Assembly (NCBI GenBank): GCA_964533935.1 | Contig: CAZHOG010000022.1 | Coordinates: 1-7,239, forward strand | Source of the DNA: RUG14121 sp964533935 | GTDB taxonomy: Bacteria > Bacillota_I > Bacilli_A > RF39 > UBA660 | DNA: 7,239 nucleotides | Direction: 5' to 3' | Shown here: piece after piece, positions 1 through 6,023 of the stretch | How the letters are laid out: the number at the start of each line of letters is the position of its first letter | Numbering within the stretch: the stretch's first letter is position 1 | Translations under genes and position numbers: made by a program | Notes under the pieces: model-generated | What the model was told of the DNA's origin: nothing | The model's database searches: none | The model's input: the letters and a program-made list of their open reading frames with translations, nothing else

Positions 1-2204
1 AAAATGATTTACAAGGTTTATCTTTTAAAGCAACATTAGGTGTAGATACCAATAAAGTAATAGGTGCAGAAGCACTTATATTATCAAACGATTTAGTAAG
101 TTTTGATAATATAGATGTATCAGAAGCAAAAACAAATATAATAGTAACTAATGATAATAAACATGATATTGAATATGATGTTAATTTAGATAATATAACA
201 AGCAGTTCATTAGAAGATTTGACATACACAGTTAAAGTAGATGATGATGTATTAAAAACAGGAACATTTACAACAATAGAAGAACCAATAGCAGAAGATC
301 AAATATTATCATCAGGGGATTCAAAAGAATATGAAATAATATTGGATACAAAAAATGAAATAAAAACAATAGAATCATTTGCAGCAGAAGTAAATGTAAG
401 TTCATTAAAAACAGATAAAAACATTTATAAAGTAGAAGATTTAGTTCAAATGGATATAGATGTAGAAAATGATATAACATATAAAGATTATAATATTTTG
501 TTAATGAATGATATAGATTTTAATGAAGACAGTAGTTATAGAAATCCGAATAGTACAGAGTTTGGAGATATAAATAACGATGGAGCAGTTGAAAGCATAA
601 AAAAAGAAGTAACAACAAAAAGTGGATTAAGACCAATAGGAAATTATAGTAAATCAAAACCGTTTGAGGGAACATTCGATGGACAAAATCATACATTAAA
701 TAATCTTTATATCAATACATCAGGAGAATGGTCAGGATTATTTCAATATTTAAATGATTCAACTATAAAAAATTTGAATATTAAAGGTAATGTAAATAGT
801 ACTGATTCTGAAGTTGGGGTTCTTGCAGATGTATTAACAGGAAATAATAAAATTTATAATATTAATAATTATGCAGATGTAAATAGTACTAAAACAGCTC
901 AAGGATTAATTGTTTGGGAAAAATCTGGTGAAACAACAATTGATAATTGTAAAAATTATGGAACGATAGTTTCTACTGCAGGTCAAGCAAGCGGAATAGC
1001 TGGCGGATTTGATGGGGAGTCAACAATTACTAATTGTTCAAATTTTGGAACAATTTCTGGAGCAAGCTCAACAGCTGGAATAATTAGATACTATACTGGA
1101 ACAAATTTGATTATAGATAATGCAAATAATGAAGGAACAATAAAAATATCATCTTCATGGGGAAGAACAGCTGGTATAGCTTCAACTTTATATGGAAATG
1201 CAATTATTAAAAACTCTATAAACAATGGTCTTATTCAAACTGTTTCTGGCGAAATGCAGGCTGGCGGAATAGTTGGCGTTACTACAAAAAATTTAACAAT
1301 TTTGAATTGTGAAAATAAAAAGGATGTACTCGATGGATTATCAAATGGTGGACATTCTGGTGGAATGGTTGGCTTAGCAGATGTTGACTCAATTGTAGAA
1401 ATTAATAATAGCTCAAATAAAGGAAATATTGTTGGAGGATATAATGCTGGTGGAATAGTTGGATATACTAAAGGAGTTTTAAACATTAAATCATGTAGCA
1501 ATTTTGGAATTATTTCAACGGATAACCAAAATATTTTGACTACAGCATGGCCTTCAATTGGTGGAATGGTTGGTAATACATCTAAAAGCACAATTTTTAT
1601 AGATTCTTCTGTTAATTCAGGAAAAATAACAACTGGAAGTAATATTGGAGGTTTTGTCGGGGCAAATGTTGGCTCAGATATAACTATTATTAATTCAGCA
1701 AATATTGGTGAAGTGAATGCCACTCAAGGAGAAGCTGGAGGATTTATTGGACAATTATATTATAGTAATTCCAATGGAGTAGAAGGAAAGGTAAATATTT
1801 ATAACTCATATAACACAGGAAGTATTATTTCACCAGCTAATTCATCATCAGGAATGATTGGTATGCAAACTGGTGAAACAGATAAAAAAAATATTGTTGA
1901 TATATCAAATGTTTATAATTATGGTGATATTAGTTCAGTTGGTGCTGGGTTAACAACATTAAAACAATTAGTTTATTGTAATAAATATTTATCATCTATA
2001 AAAATGACAAATTCATATTATAAAAGTAATGGTGCTATTGGTACGAATTGTGTTTCTCCTGACCCAGCGACATCAAAGACTACAAGTGAAATAGCTTCAT
2101 CATCATTTGTAGAAACTTTAAATAATAATATTTCATCATTACCAAATACATACACTTATAAAACATGGAAAAGTAATGGGACATATCCTGTATTTAATGA
2201 ATAA
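1..2204 (+). CDS. Large GLUG-repeat surface protein, 5' end outside window
   Basis: The frame is open from base 3 to the TAA at 2202-2204, giving 733 visible residues; the true start lies upstream. A TTG at 219 is only an internal Leu codon: the 72 residues before it continue the same fold and no ribosome site precedes it. Residues 1-140 look like one or two extracellular beta-sandwich domains (NIIVTNDNKHDIEYDV; EDQILSSGDSKEYEIIL). Residues about 145-173 (EDLVQMDI ... ILLMNDIDF) lead into a dockerin-like loop DINNDG at 189-194, then RPIGN and FEGTFDGQNHTLNNLYI, the usual entry to GLUG-type beta-helices. Repeats follow to about residue 677. The end, WKSNGTYPVF, is a natural terminus for such proteins. 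There is no LPXTG or C-terminal membrane segment, so any anchor must be in the missing N-terminus. Probable role: cell-surface or adhesin-like protein; ligand unknown. It is followed at once by its own terminator. Confidence 0.85.
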   Translation, partial: NDLQGLSFKATLGVDTNKVIGAEALILSNDLVSFDNIDVSEAKTNIIVTNDNKHDIEYDVNLDNITSSSLEDLTYTVKVDDDVLKTGTFTTIEEPIAEDQILSSGDSKEYEIILDTKNEIKTIESFAAEVNVSSLKTDKNIYKVEDLVQMDIDVENDITYKDYNILLMNDIDFNEDSSYRNPNSTEFGDINNDGAVESIKKEVTTKSGLRPIGNYSKSKPFEGTFDGQNHTLNNLYINTSGEWSGLFQYLNDSTIKNLNIKGNVNSTDSEVGVLADVLTGNNKIYNINNYADVNSTKTAQGLIVWEKSGETTIDNCKNYGTIVSTAGQASGIAGGFDGESTITNCSNFGTISGASSTAGIIRYYTGTNLIIDNANNEGTIKISSSWGRTAGIASTLYGNAIIKNSINNGLIQTVSGEMQAGGIVGVTTKNLTILNCENKKDVLDGLSNGGHSGGMVGLADVDSIVEINNSSNKGNIVGGYNAGGIVGYTKGVLNIKSCSNFGIISTDNQNILTTAWPSIGGMVGNTSKSTIFIDSSVNSGKITTGSNIGGFVGANVGSDITIINSANIGEVNATQGEAGGFIGQLYYSNSNGVEGKVNIYNSYNTGSIISPANSSSGMIGMQTGETDKKNIVDISNVYNYGDISSVGAGLTTLKQLVYCNKYLSSIKMTNSYYKSNGAIGTNCVSPDPATSKTTSEIASSSFVETLNNNISSLPNTYTYKTWKSNGTYPVFNE
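735..2034 (+). repeat. GLUG-like beta-helix repeat region (about 12-13 units)
   Basis: The protein repeats about every 35-45 residues a pair of short motifs: a Gly-rich turn (SGIAGG, AGGIVG, GGMVG, GGFVG, GGFIG) and a strand pattern I-x-N-C/S-x-N-x-G-x-I (IDNCKNYGTI, ITNCSNFGTI, IKSCSNFGII, IINSANIGEV, IYNSYNTGSI). The units are diverged at DNA level, so this is an old protein repeat and not a recent tandem duplication. Such repeats are known to form right-handed beta-helices in secreted adhesins and IgA-peptidase-like proteins. The Cys in several units occurs singly and is not a metal site. Confidence 0.8.
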
Positions 2205-2207
2205 AAT

Positions 2208-2243
2208 AAAAAAACATTAGATTTGTTAATCCAATGTTTTTTT
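2208..2243 (+). terminator. Rho-independent terminator after the GLUG gene
   Basis: Bases 2208-2223 pair with 2228-2243 around a TGTT loop, with one A/C mismatch (2219/2232), and the 3' arm ends in a run of seven T. It starts 4 bases after the stop codon. Read on the minus strand the mismatch becomes a G-U pair, but no minus-strand gene ends here. Confidence 0.85.
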
Positions 2244-2245
2244 AT

Positions 2246-2274
2246 TTGTCATGCTTAATAATTAATGATATAAT
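2246..2274 (+). promoter_or_regulatory. Sigma-A promoter for the fibre-like gene
   Basis: TTGTCA at 2246-2251 (5 of 6 to TTGACA), a 17-base spacer, and TATAAT at 2269-2274 preceded by TGA, which makes an extended -10 (TGnTATAAT). The predicted start of transcription is near 2281, leaving a leader of about 18 bases. This is the best promoter match in the window and argues that the damaged gene behind it was, or is, strongly expressed. Confidence 0.8.
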
Positions 2275-2286
2275 TTAAGAGAAAAT

Positions 2287-2291
2287 AGGAG
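2287..2291 (+). promoter_or_regulatory. Ribosome binding site deciding the start at 2299
   Basis: AGGAG lies 7 bases before ATG 2299. The later ATG codons at 2341 and 2355 lack a site at a proper distance (a second AGGAG at 2320-2324 is 16 and 30 bases away). Translation therefore most likely begins at 2299 and not at 2355, although the frame from 2299 stops after 15 codons. Confidence 0.75.
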
Positions 2292-2354
2292 TGCTAAAAT
2301 GGAAAAAATATCTATATTTAGGAGAAATATTAAAACTAAAATGTAATATTATGC

Positions 2355-2867
2355 ATGTTTTTAATAATTGTCTTAATGGCAGTAATTGGTGTTTATAGAA
2401 CATTTGCAATTTATAGCCTACAAAAAGAATTTAATATAATAAAATCAGAAATAGGAACATATAAAAGTAGTGATGTAATGATATCAGCACTTGTTGATGG
2501 CAAAGAAACAGATACATTTCCAACCTATGAAACAAATTATAAAGTATCAAGTATAGAATGTAGTAATGGTGTAGTAGGAGAATGGGATACAACAAACTGG
2601 CGATTAATAATAGATGATATGTCATCAACAAGTACAAAATGTACAGTAAATTTTGATAGTACTAAAACAAATGAAGAAACGCCAGTGGCATATTCTAAAA
2701 GTGATTTAATTGCTTTAAATGAATCAATGACAAGTGAATTTCAAACTAAAATAGAAAATAATATTTTAGATAGAACATATCCAATAGGAAGTATATATAT
2801 GAGTACTACAGATGATACAATGGATAAAGTTAAAGAACGTTTTGGTGGGACTTGGGTTAAAATATAG
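2355..2867 (+). CDS. N-terminal and middle part of the fibre-like protein (first fragment)
   Basis: This open stretch of 170 residues starts inside the membrane segment (MFLIIVLMAVIGVYR) and lacks its own ribosome site, so it is better read as part of the gene starting at 2299. Residues 20-100 form a small extracellular domain with C69 and C96 in the setting IECSNGVVGEWD ... W ... STKCTVNF, a pattern I associate with short surface proteins of gut Bacilli; the two Cys may form a disulfide. A polar linker follows (about 105-140), then YPIGSIYMS and ERFGGTWVK (142-169), the hallmark opening of phage baseplate/tail-fibre C-terminal domains. The frame then hits TAG and, 0 bases later, an out-of-frame-independent second stop TGA, exactly inside the conserved domain. 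Ile and Val codons are almost all ATA and GTA in this part. Confidence 0.6.
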   Translation: MFLIIVLMAVIGVYRTFAIYSLQKEFNIIKSEIGTYKSSDVMISALVDGKETDTFPTYETNYKVSSIECSNGVVGEWDTTNWRLIIDDMSSTSTKCTVNFDSTKTNEETPVAYSKSDLIALNESMTSEFQTKIENNILDRTYPIGSIYMSTTDDTMDKVKERFGGTWVKI

Positions 2868-3297
2868 TGAAGGAACTACTTTAGTTGGAGCTAATGCATC
2901 ATATCCAGTTAATACTACAGGTGGTAATGCTAATGTTTCAAATATAAGTATTAATCATACACATACGTATGATAAAACTACTTCAGGAACATATAACACA
3001 GTTATTTCTCATAGACATAAGAGTCCATTAACTTGGTATTCATCTGGTGGAGTTAATTACGTAGGAACAACAAATGATTTTGGATATTTTTCTGAAAATA
3101 GAACACTTTTTGCCGCAACTACTTCTTTACATGGTGGATCAACTATTTACAATGCTACAGGCTATTATACTAGTTCAACTGGTTCGAATTCTGGAGCGGT
3201 TAATTTAGGATATTCATCTACTTCGACAGGTTCAATGAATCAAAATGCAACAATTGATGCTCAAAATCCATATACATCAGTTTACATGTATAAATGA
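2812..3297 (+). CDS. C-terminal part of the fibre-like protein (second fragment)
   Basis: The frame is open from ATG 2812, but the first 17 codons merely run alongside the other frame; related sequence starts at 2863 with YSEGTTLVGAN. No ribosome site precedes 2812, so independent translation is unlikely. The part holds a Gly/Ser/Thr/Asn-rich fibre tip with two H-x-H pairs (INHTHTY at 49-51, SHRHKS at 67-69), which in phage fibres often bind metal ions in a trimer, and the terminal block DAQNPYTSVYMYK. Proteins of this family usually finish with YMxKRTA. Here the codons after MYK are TGA ACT GCA TAA, so a C-to-T change of an Arg codon (CGA) would explain the stop at 3295. Codons here favour T in third position (GTT, ACT, GCT), unlike the first fragment. 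Confidence 0.6.
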   Translation: MIQWIKLKNVLVGLGLKYSEGTTLVGANASYPVNTTGGNANVSNISINHTHTYDKTTSGTYNTVISHRHKSPLTWYSSGGVNYVGTTNDFGYFSENRTLFAATTSLHGGSTIYNATGYYTSSTGSNSGAVNLGYSSTSTGSMNQNATIDAQNPYTSVYMYK

Positions 3298-3307
3298 ACT
3301 GCATAAT

Positions 3308-3338
3308 AAAAATGAAATAGTTTAACTATTTCATTTTT
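3308..3338. terminator. Bidirectional terminator between convergent genes
   Basis: A perfect 13-bp stem (3308-3320 with 3326-3338) with a 5-base loop has five A on the left and five T on the right, so it can end transcription from both sides. On the plus strand it serves the fibre-like gene. On the minus strand it serves the carboxypeptidase gene, whose stop codon (3331-3333) lies inside the stem. Confidence 0.9.
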
Positions 3339-4281
3339 CTATGTAATAAGCATAATATTCATCATATGTAATTTTTTCATTTTGAATTACTTTTGCAGCT
3401 TCTTTACCAACAAATCTCCAATGCCATGATTCAAATTCATATCCTGTTAAGTATTCTTTTCCTTCAGGATATCTTTCAATAAAACCATATTTATATGCAT
3501 TATCTTTTAACCATTTATATCCTTCAGAATCTTTAAAAGTCCCTGATAATTGATTATCACTACTAAATACATCTATTGCTAAACCAGTTTGATGCTCTGA
3601 ATATCCCGGTCTTGCAGCTTGGGCATCAGCTTTTTTTTCTCCATACCAATTTTTATAGTCTTCATAAATACTTGCTTGTTTTGAATATTCTCTATATGTT
3701 GAATTGATTATAAATTTAATTCCAGCTTCATTAGCAGCATTCCATAAATCTTTAAATGCCTCATAGGCATTAGAACGTAAGTTATTTCCATCATAAGCAT
3801 ATTTTGAACTTACTTCGACTAAATCTTCTGGTGCGTAATCTTCGCTTAAATGATAAAACTTATTAACAATTAATCTTTCATTTAAAGCTGTATCAGTATC
3901 TAAATCATATTCATACCAATTATTATTAGCATGAACATTGATTATTGCAATAATATCAGTAAGAGTTTTATTATTATTTTCTTCGTAATATGATAAATAA
4001 CTATTTAAATTCTTATAAATAAAATATTTTTCTTTTGCTAATGAAATAATATTTTCATTTACATCTAATTTTAGAATATCGTTTAAATTATTTTTATATA
4101 GATTTAATAAATCTTTTGTTTGATTTTCTGACCAACCTTTTTCTAATAACTTATATTCAAATGTTTTTTTGTACTGATAGTTTTTATAGAATTTTATTCC
4201 AAAAATTAAAACTATTATTATTAAAATTAAAACAAATCCAGATTTATAAACACCTTTTTTTAATTTTTTTCTCTTAGCCAT
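3331..4281 (-). CDS. Membrane-anchored D-alanyl-D-alanine carboxypeptidase, VanY/M15B family
   Basis: The protein has 316 residues from ATG 4281. It has a basic cytoplasmic leader (AKRKKLKKG), one membrane segment at about 15-29, a Lys/Tyr/Asn-rich stalk to about 130, and an external M15B peptidase domain. Family motifs are intact: STYREYSKQ (R197, Q202), SEHQTGLAID with zinc ligands H230 and D237, and ESWHWR with the catalytic E284 and zinc ligand H287. Known members remove the terminal D-Ala from peptidoglycan stem peptides, either D,D or, in LdcB-type enzymes, L,D; the sequence alone does not tell which. Nothing nearby (no vanHAX or vanRS genes) suggests vancomycin resistance, so a role in routine wall trimming is more likely. 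A GTG at 4288-4290 could extend the frame by three residues, but it lies within the ribosome site AAGGTG. The gene is divergent from rny and convergent with the fibre-like gene. Confidence 0.92.
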   Translation of the reverse strand: MAKRKKLKKGVYKSGFVLILIIIVLIFGIKFYKNYQYKKTFEYKLLEKGWSENQTKDLLNLYKNNLNDILKLDVNENIISLAKEKYFIYKNLNSYLSYYEENNNKTLTDIIAIINVHANNNWYEYDLDTDTALNERLIVNKFYHLSEDYAPEDLVEVSSKYAYDGNNLRSNAYEAFKDLWNAANEAGIKFIINSTYREYSKQASIYEDYKNWYGEKKADAQAARPGYSEHQTGLAIDVFSSDNQLSGTFKDSEGYKWLKDNAYKYGFIERYPEGKEYLTGYEFESWHWRFVGKEAAKVIQNEKITYDEYYAYYIEK

Positions 4282-4287
4282 TTTATT

Positions 4288-4295
4288 CACCTTCT
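4288..4295 (-). promoter_or_regulatory. Ribosome binding site for the carboxypeptidase gene
   Basis: On the minus strand AGAAGGTG ends 6 bases before ATG 4281. It includes the GTG that would be the longest possible start, which rules that start out in practice. Confidence 0.75.
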
Positions 4296-4304
4296 ATTGT
4301 CATA

Positions 4305-4313
4305 ATTATAACA
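4305..4313 (-). promoter_or_regulatory. Extended -10 promoter for the carboxypeptidase gene
   Basis: The minus strand reads TGTTATAAT, a perfect TGnTATAAT extended -10. The -35 position (about 4328-4333, AGCAAT) does not resemble TTGACA, as is common with extended -10 promoters. The predicted start is near 4298, giving a very short leader of about 17 bases that still contains the ribosome site. Confidence 0.65.
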
Positions 4314-4328
4314 TGAAAATTATTTTTA

Positions 4329-4357
4329 TTGCTAAAAAGATAAAATCAATTTATAAT
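4329..4357 (+). promoter_or_regulatory. Promoter of rny
   Basis: TTGCTA at 4329-4334 (4 of 6 to TTGACA), a 17-base spacer and a perfect TATAAT at 4352-4357. The predicted start is near 4364, leaving a leader of about 40 bases. Its -35 falls on the same bases as the -35 region of the divergent carboxypeptidase promoter. Confidence 0.7.
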
Positions 4358-4363
4358 AAATAT

Positions 4364-4381
4364 ATAGATAAGAAAATCTAT
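4364..4381 (+). promoter_or_regulatory. Possible stem-loop at the 5' end of the rny leader
   Basis: ATAGAT (4364-4369) can pair with ATCTAT (4376-4381) around the loop AAGAAA. It would sit right at the predicted 5' end of the message. Six AU-rich base pairs form a weak hairpin, so this is a suggestion only. Confidence 0.25.
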
Positions 4382-4390
4382 TGAAAAAAT

Positions 4391-4397
4391 AAGGAGG
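4391..4397 (+). promoter_or_regulatory. Ribosome binding site of rny
   Basis: AAGGAGG, a full match to the 16S tail, ends 7 bases before ATG 4405. It is the strongest ribosome site in the window. Confidence 0.85.
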
Positions 4398-4404
4398 AAA
4401 TAAA

Positions 4405-5958
4405 ATGGTTTGGACAAATACAGCCGTTTTAGCCCTTATCATCGGAATTTTTGGTGGAGTTGGAGTAAGTGCTGTTGGAGTTGTAATACATTCTAAAAGT
4501 ACAGCTTCTAAAGCAAATAAATTATTAGAAGAAGCAAAAAAAGAAGCGGATAAACATCGTCGCGATTCACTTGCAGAAATAAAAGAAGAATCATATAAGT
4601 TAAAACAAGAATTAGATAAAGAAATTAAAATAAAAAAAGAAGAAGCAAAAGATGCTGAAAGTAGATTGCTATTAAGAGAAGCAAGCTTAGATAAAAGAGA
4701 TGAAATGCTTCAAAAAAGAGAATCTAATTTAGATGAAAGAGATAATAATTTATTAAATAAACAAAAAGAATTACAAGATAAAGATGCTAAAATGGAAGAA
4801 ATGCTTAAAGAAGAAATTAAGCAATTAGAAAATATATCAAAGTATTCTAAAGAAAAAGCTCGTGATCAAATAATGAAACGTGTTGAAGAAGAAATGACAA
4901 AAGAAGTAAATGAATATATTAAAGAAAAGGAATCAGAAGCAAAATTGGTTGCCCATGAAAGAGCTAAGAATTTAATTGTTGAATCAATGGCAAGATATTC
5001 TGAAGATGTTGCTACTGAACAAACAGTTAGTACAATAACATTACCTAGTGATGATATGAAAGGTAGACTTATTGGTAGAGAAGGTAGAAATATAAGAACT
5101 ATTGAGGCTGTTACTGGTGTTGATTTAATTATAGATGATACTCCAGAAGCTATAGTTGTTTCATCTTTTGATTCTTTAAGACGTGAAATTGCTAAAATTA
5201 CAATTGAAACTTTAATAAAAGATGGTAGAATTCATCCTTCTCGTATTGAAGAAGTTTACGATAAAGTATTAAAAGATATGAATACAAAAATAACTGAAAT
5301 TGGGAACAATGCTATTGTTGATTTAGGACTTACAAAAGTTGATCCTGAATTAGTATTCTTAATTGGTAAATTACATTTTAGAACAAGTTATGGTCAAAAT
5401 GCTTTGGATCATTCTATTGAAGTTGCAAACTTAACTGGTTTAATGGCAAGTGAAATAGGAGAAAATATTACTTTGGCTAAAAGAGCAGGATTACTTCATG
5501 ATATAGGAAAATCTATTGATTTTGAAGTAGAAGGATCTCATGTTGAATTAGGGTTAGATTTAGCTAAAAAATATAAAGAAGATGATACTGTTTGTAATGC
5601 AATTGCTTCACATCATGGTGATACAGAACAAAATTCAGTAATATCTGTTTTAGTTCAAGTTGCTGATACTTTATCAGCTGCAAGACCTGGTGCTAGAAAT
5701 GATTCTGCAGAAAACTATATTAAAAGATTAGAACAATTAGAAGGAATTGGAAATAACTTTGAAGGTGTTGATAAAGCCTACGCTTTACAAGCTGGAAGAG
5801 AATTAAGAGTTATTGTAAAACCTTCAGAAATAAGTGATGCAGATAGTTTTAAACTTGCAAGACAAATTAAAGAACAAATAGAAAATGAAATGCAGTATCC
5901 TGGTACTATTAAAATAACAGTAACAAGAGAAACAAGAGCACAAGAAGAAGCAAAATAA
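4405..5958 (+). CDS. rny: Ribonuclease Y, membrane-anchored mRNA-decay endoribonuclease
   Basis: The 517 residues fit the usual RNase Y length of about 510-520, with the domains in the expected order. A membrane anchor lies at about 6-28. A long charged coiled coil runs from about 33 to 185 (repeats of E, K, R and L such as LDKRDEMLQKRESNLDERD). A KH RNA-binding domain from about 210 to 275 has the GREG loop at 224-227. The HD nuclease domain carries H336, the HD pair H365-D366 in LLHDIGK, H403-H404 in SHHGD, and D421 in VADTLSAARPGAR. Known members start mRNA turnover in Bacillota by cutting in AU-rich single-stranded RNA at the inner membrane face, often together with RNase J and glycolytic enzymes. 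The start is fixed by a perfect ribosome site. The gene stands alone, with its own promoter and terminator and a tandem TAA TAG stop. Nothing looks damaged. Confidence 0.97.
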   Translation: MVWTNTAVLALIIGIFGGVGVSAVGVVIHSKSTASKANKLLEEAKKEADKHRRDSLAEIKEESYKLKQELDKEIKIKKEEAKDAESRLLLREASLDKRDEMLQKRESNLDERDNNLLNKQKELQDKDAKMEEMLKEEIKQLENISKYSKEKARDQIMKRVEEEMTKEVNEYIKEKESEAKLVAHERAKNLIVESMARYSEDVATEQTVSTITLPSDDMKGRLIGREGRNIRTIEAVTGVDLIIDDTPEAIVVSSFDSLRREIAKITIETLIKDGRIHPSRIEEVYDKVLKDMNTKITEIGNNAIVDLGLTKVDPELVFLIGKLHFRTSYGQNALDHSIEVANLTGLMASEIGENITLAKRAGLLHDIGKSIDFEVEGSHVELGLDLAKKYKEDDTVCNAIASHHGDTEQNSVISVLVQVADTLSAARPGARNDSAENYIKRLEQLEGIGNNFEGVDKAYALQAGRELRVIVKPSEISDADSFKLARQIKEQIENEMQYPGTIKITVTRETRAQEEAK

Positions 5959-5961
5959 TAG

Positions 5962-5994
5962 AAAAGACATATAAGAAATCTTATATGTCTTTTT
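5962..5994 (+). terminator. Rho-independent terminator of rny
   Basis: A perfect 14-bp stem (5962-5975 with 5980-5993), a 4-base AAAT loop and a run of five T. It begins directly after the tandem stop codons. The A-run on the left also allows weak function from the other side, where no gene ends. Confidence 0.9.
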
Positions 5995-6023
5995 AATTAC
6001 TAAAACATAAAATATTTATAAAT

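Larger units (their letters stand above)
2299..3297 (+). pseudogene. Membrane-anchored phage-fibre-like surface protein, disrupted by two frameshifts
   Basis: One gene is spread over two frames. From ATG 2299 the reading is MEKISIFRRNIKTK, then a stop at 2344. A one-base change at the A4 run 2338-2341 (one A too few) joins it to NVILCMFLIIVLMAVIGVYR in the next frame. That frame runs to GGTWVK and stops at 2865-2867. A second change at the A4 run 2859-2862 (one A too many) joins it to YSEGTTLVGAN, which runs to 3297. The joined protein has about 332 residues: basic leader 1-14, membrane segment about 16-33, a Cys-paired domain (C88, C115), and a Gp10_C/tail-collar-like tip from about 161. Start frame and end frame are the same; only the middle 522 bases are displaced. 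It may be a decaying gene, an inactive variant in the population, or a sequence error. A regulated switch is possible but unsupported. Confidence 0.75.

Noticed and set aside
268..480. Minus-strand open stretch opposite the GLUG gene stalk
   Set aside because: It is a Leu/Phe/Tyr-rich mirror of A-ending codons, has no ribosome site or promoter, and lies wholly opposite a clear coding region.
1235..1723. Minus-strand open stretch of 162 codons opposite the GLUG repeats
   Set aside because: Its repeated IPP-type pattern mirrors the GGxVG repeats of the plus strand; no start signals.
2299..2420. Type IV prepilin N-terminus
   Set aside because: The anchor lacks the G-F-T-L-x-E type cleavage motif; it looks like a plain signal anchor.
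2431..2637. Minus-strand open stretch opposite the fibre-like gene
   Set aside because: Low-complexity mirror of the plus-strand codons with no ribosome site.
2338..2867. Programmed ribosomal frameshifting at the two A4 sites
   Set aside because: Neither site shows a canonical X-XXY-YYZ slippery heptamer in frame, an upstream stimulating Shine-Dalgarno at the right distance, or a strong downstream structure. Two opposite programmed events in one small gene would also be exceptional.
3295..3333. TGA read as Trp (Mycoplasma-type code)
   Set aside because: All recognisable Trp codons, including those in conserved motifs of the peptidase, are TGG, and no intact gene has an internal TGA. The standard code fits better.
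3331..4281. Vancomycin-resistance gene vanY in the strict sense
   Set aside because: No vanRS, vanHAX or vanZ neighbours are present, and M15B peptidases of this build are common housekeeping wall enzymes in Bacillota.
4282..4290. GTG start adding three residues to the carboxypeptidase
   Set aside because: The GTG is part of the ribosome binding site for ATG 4281.
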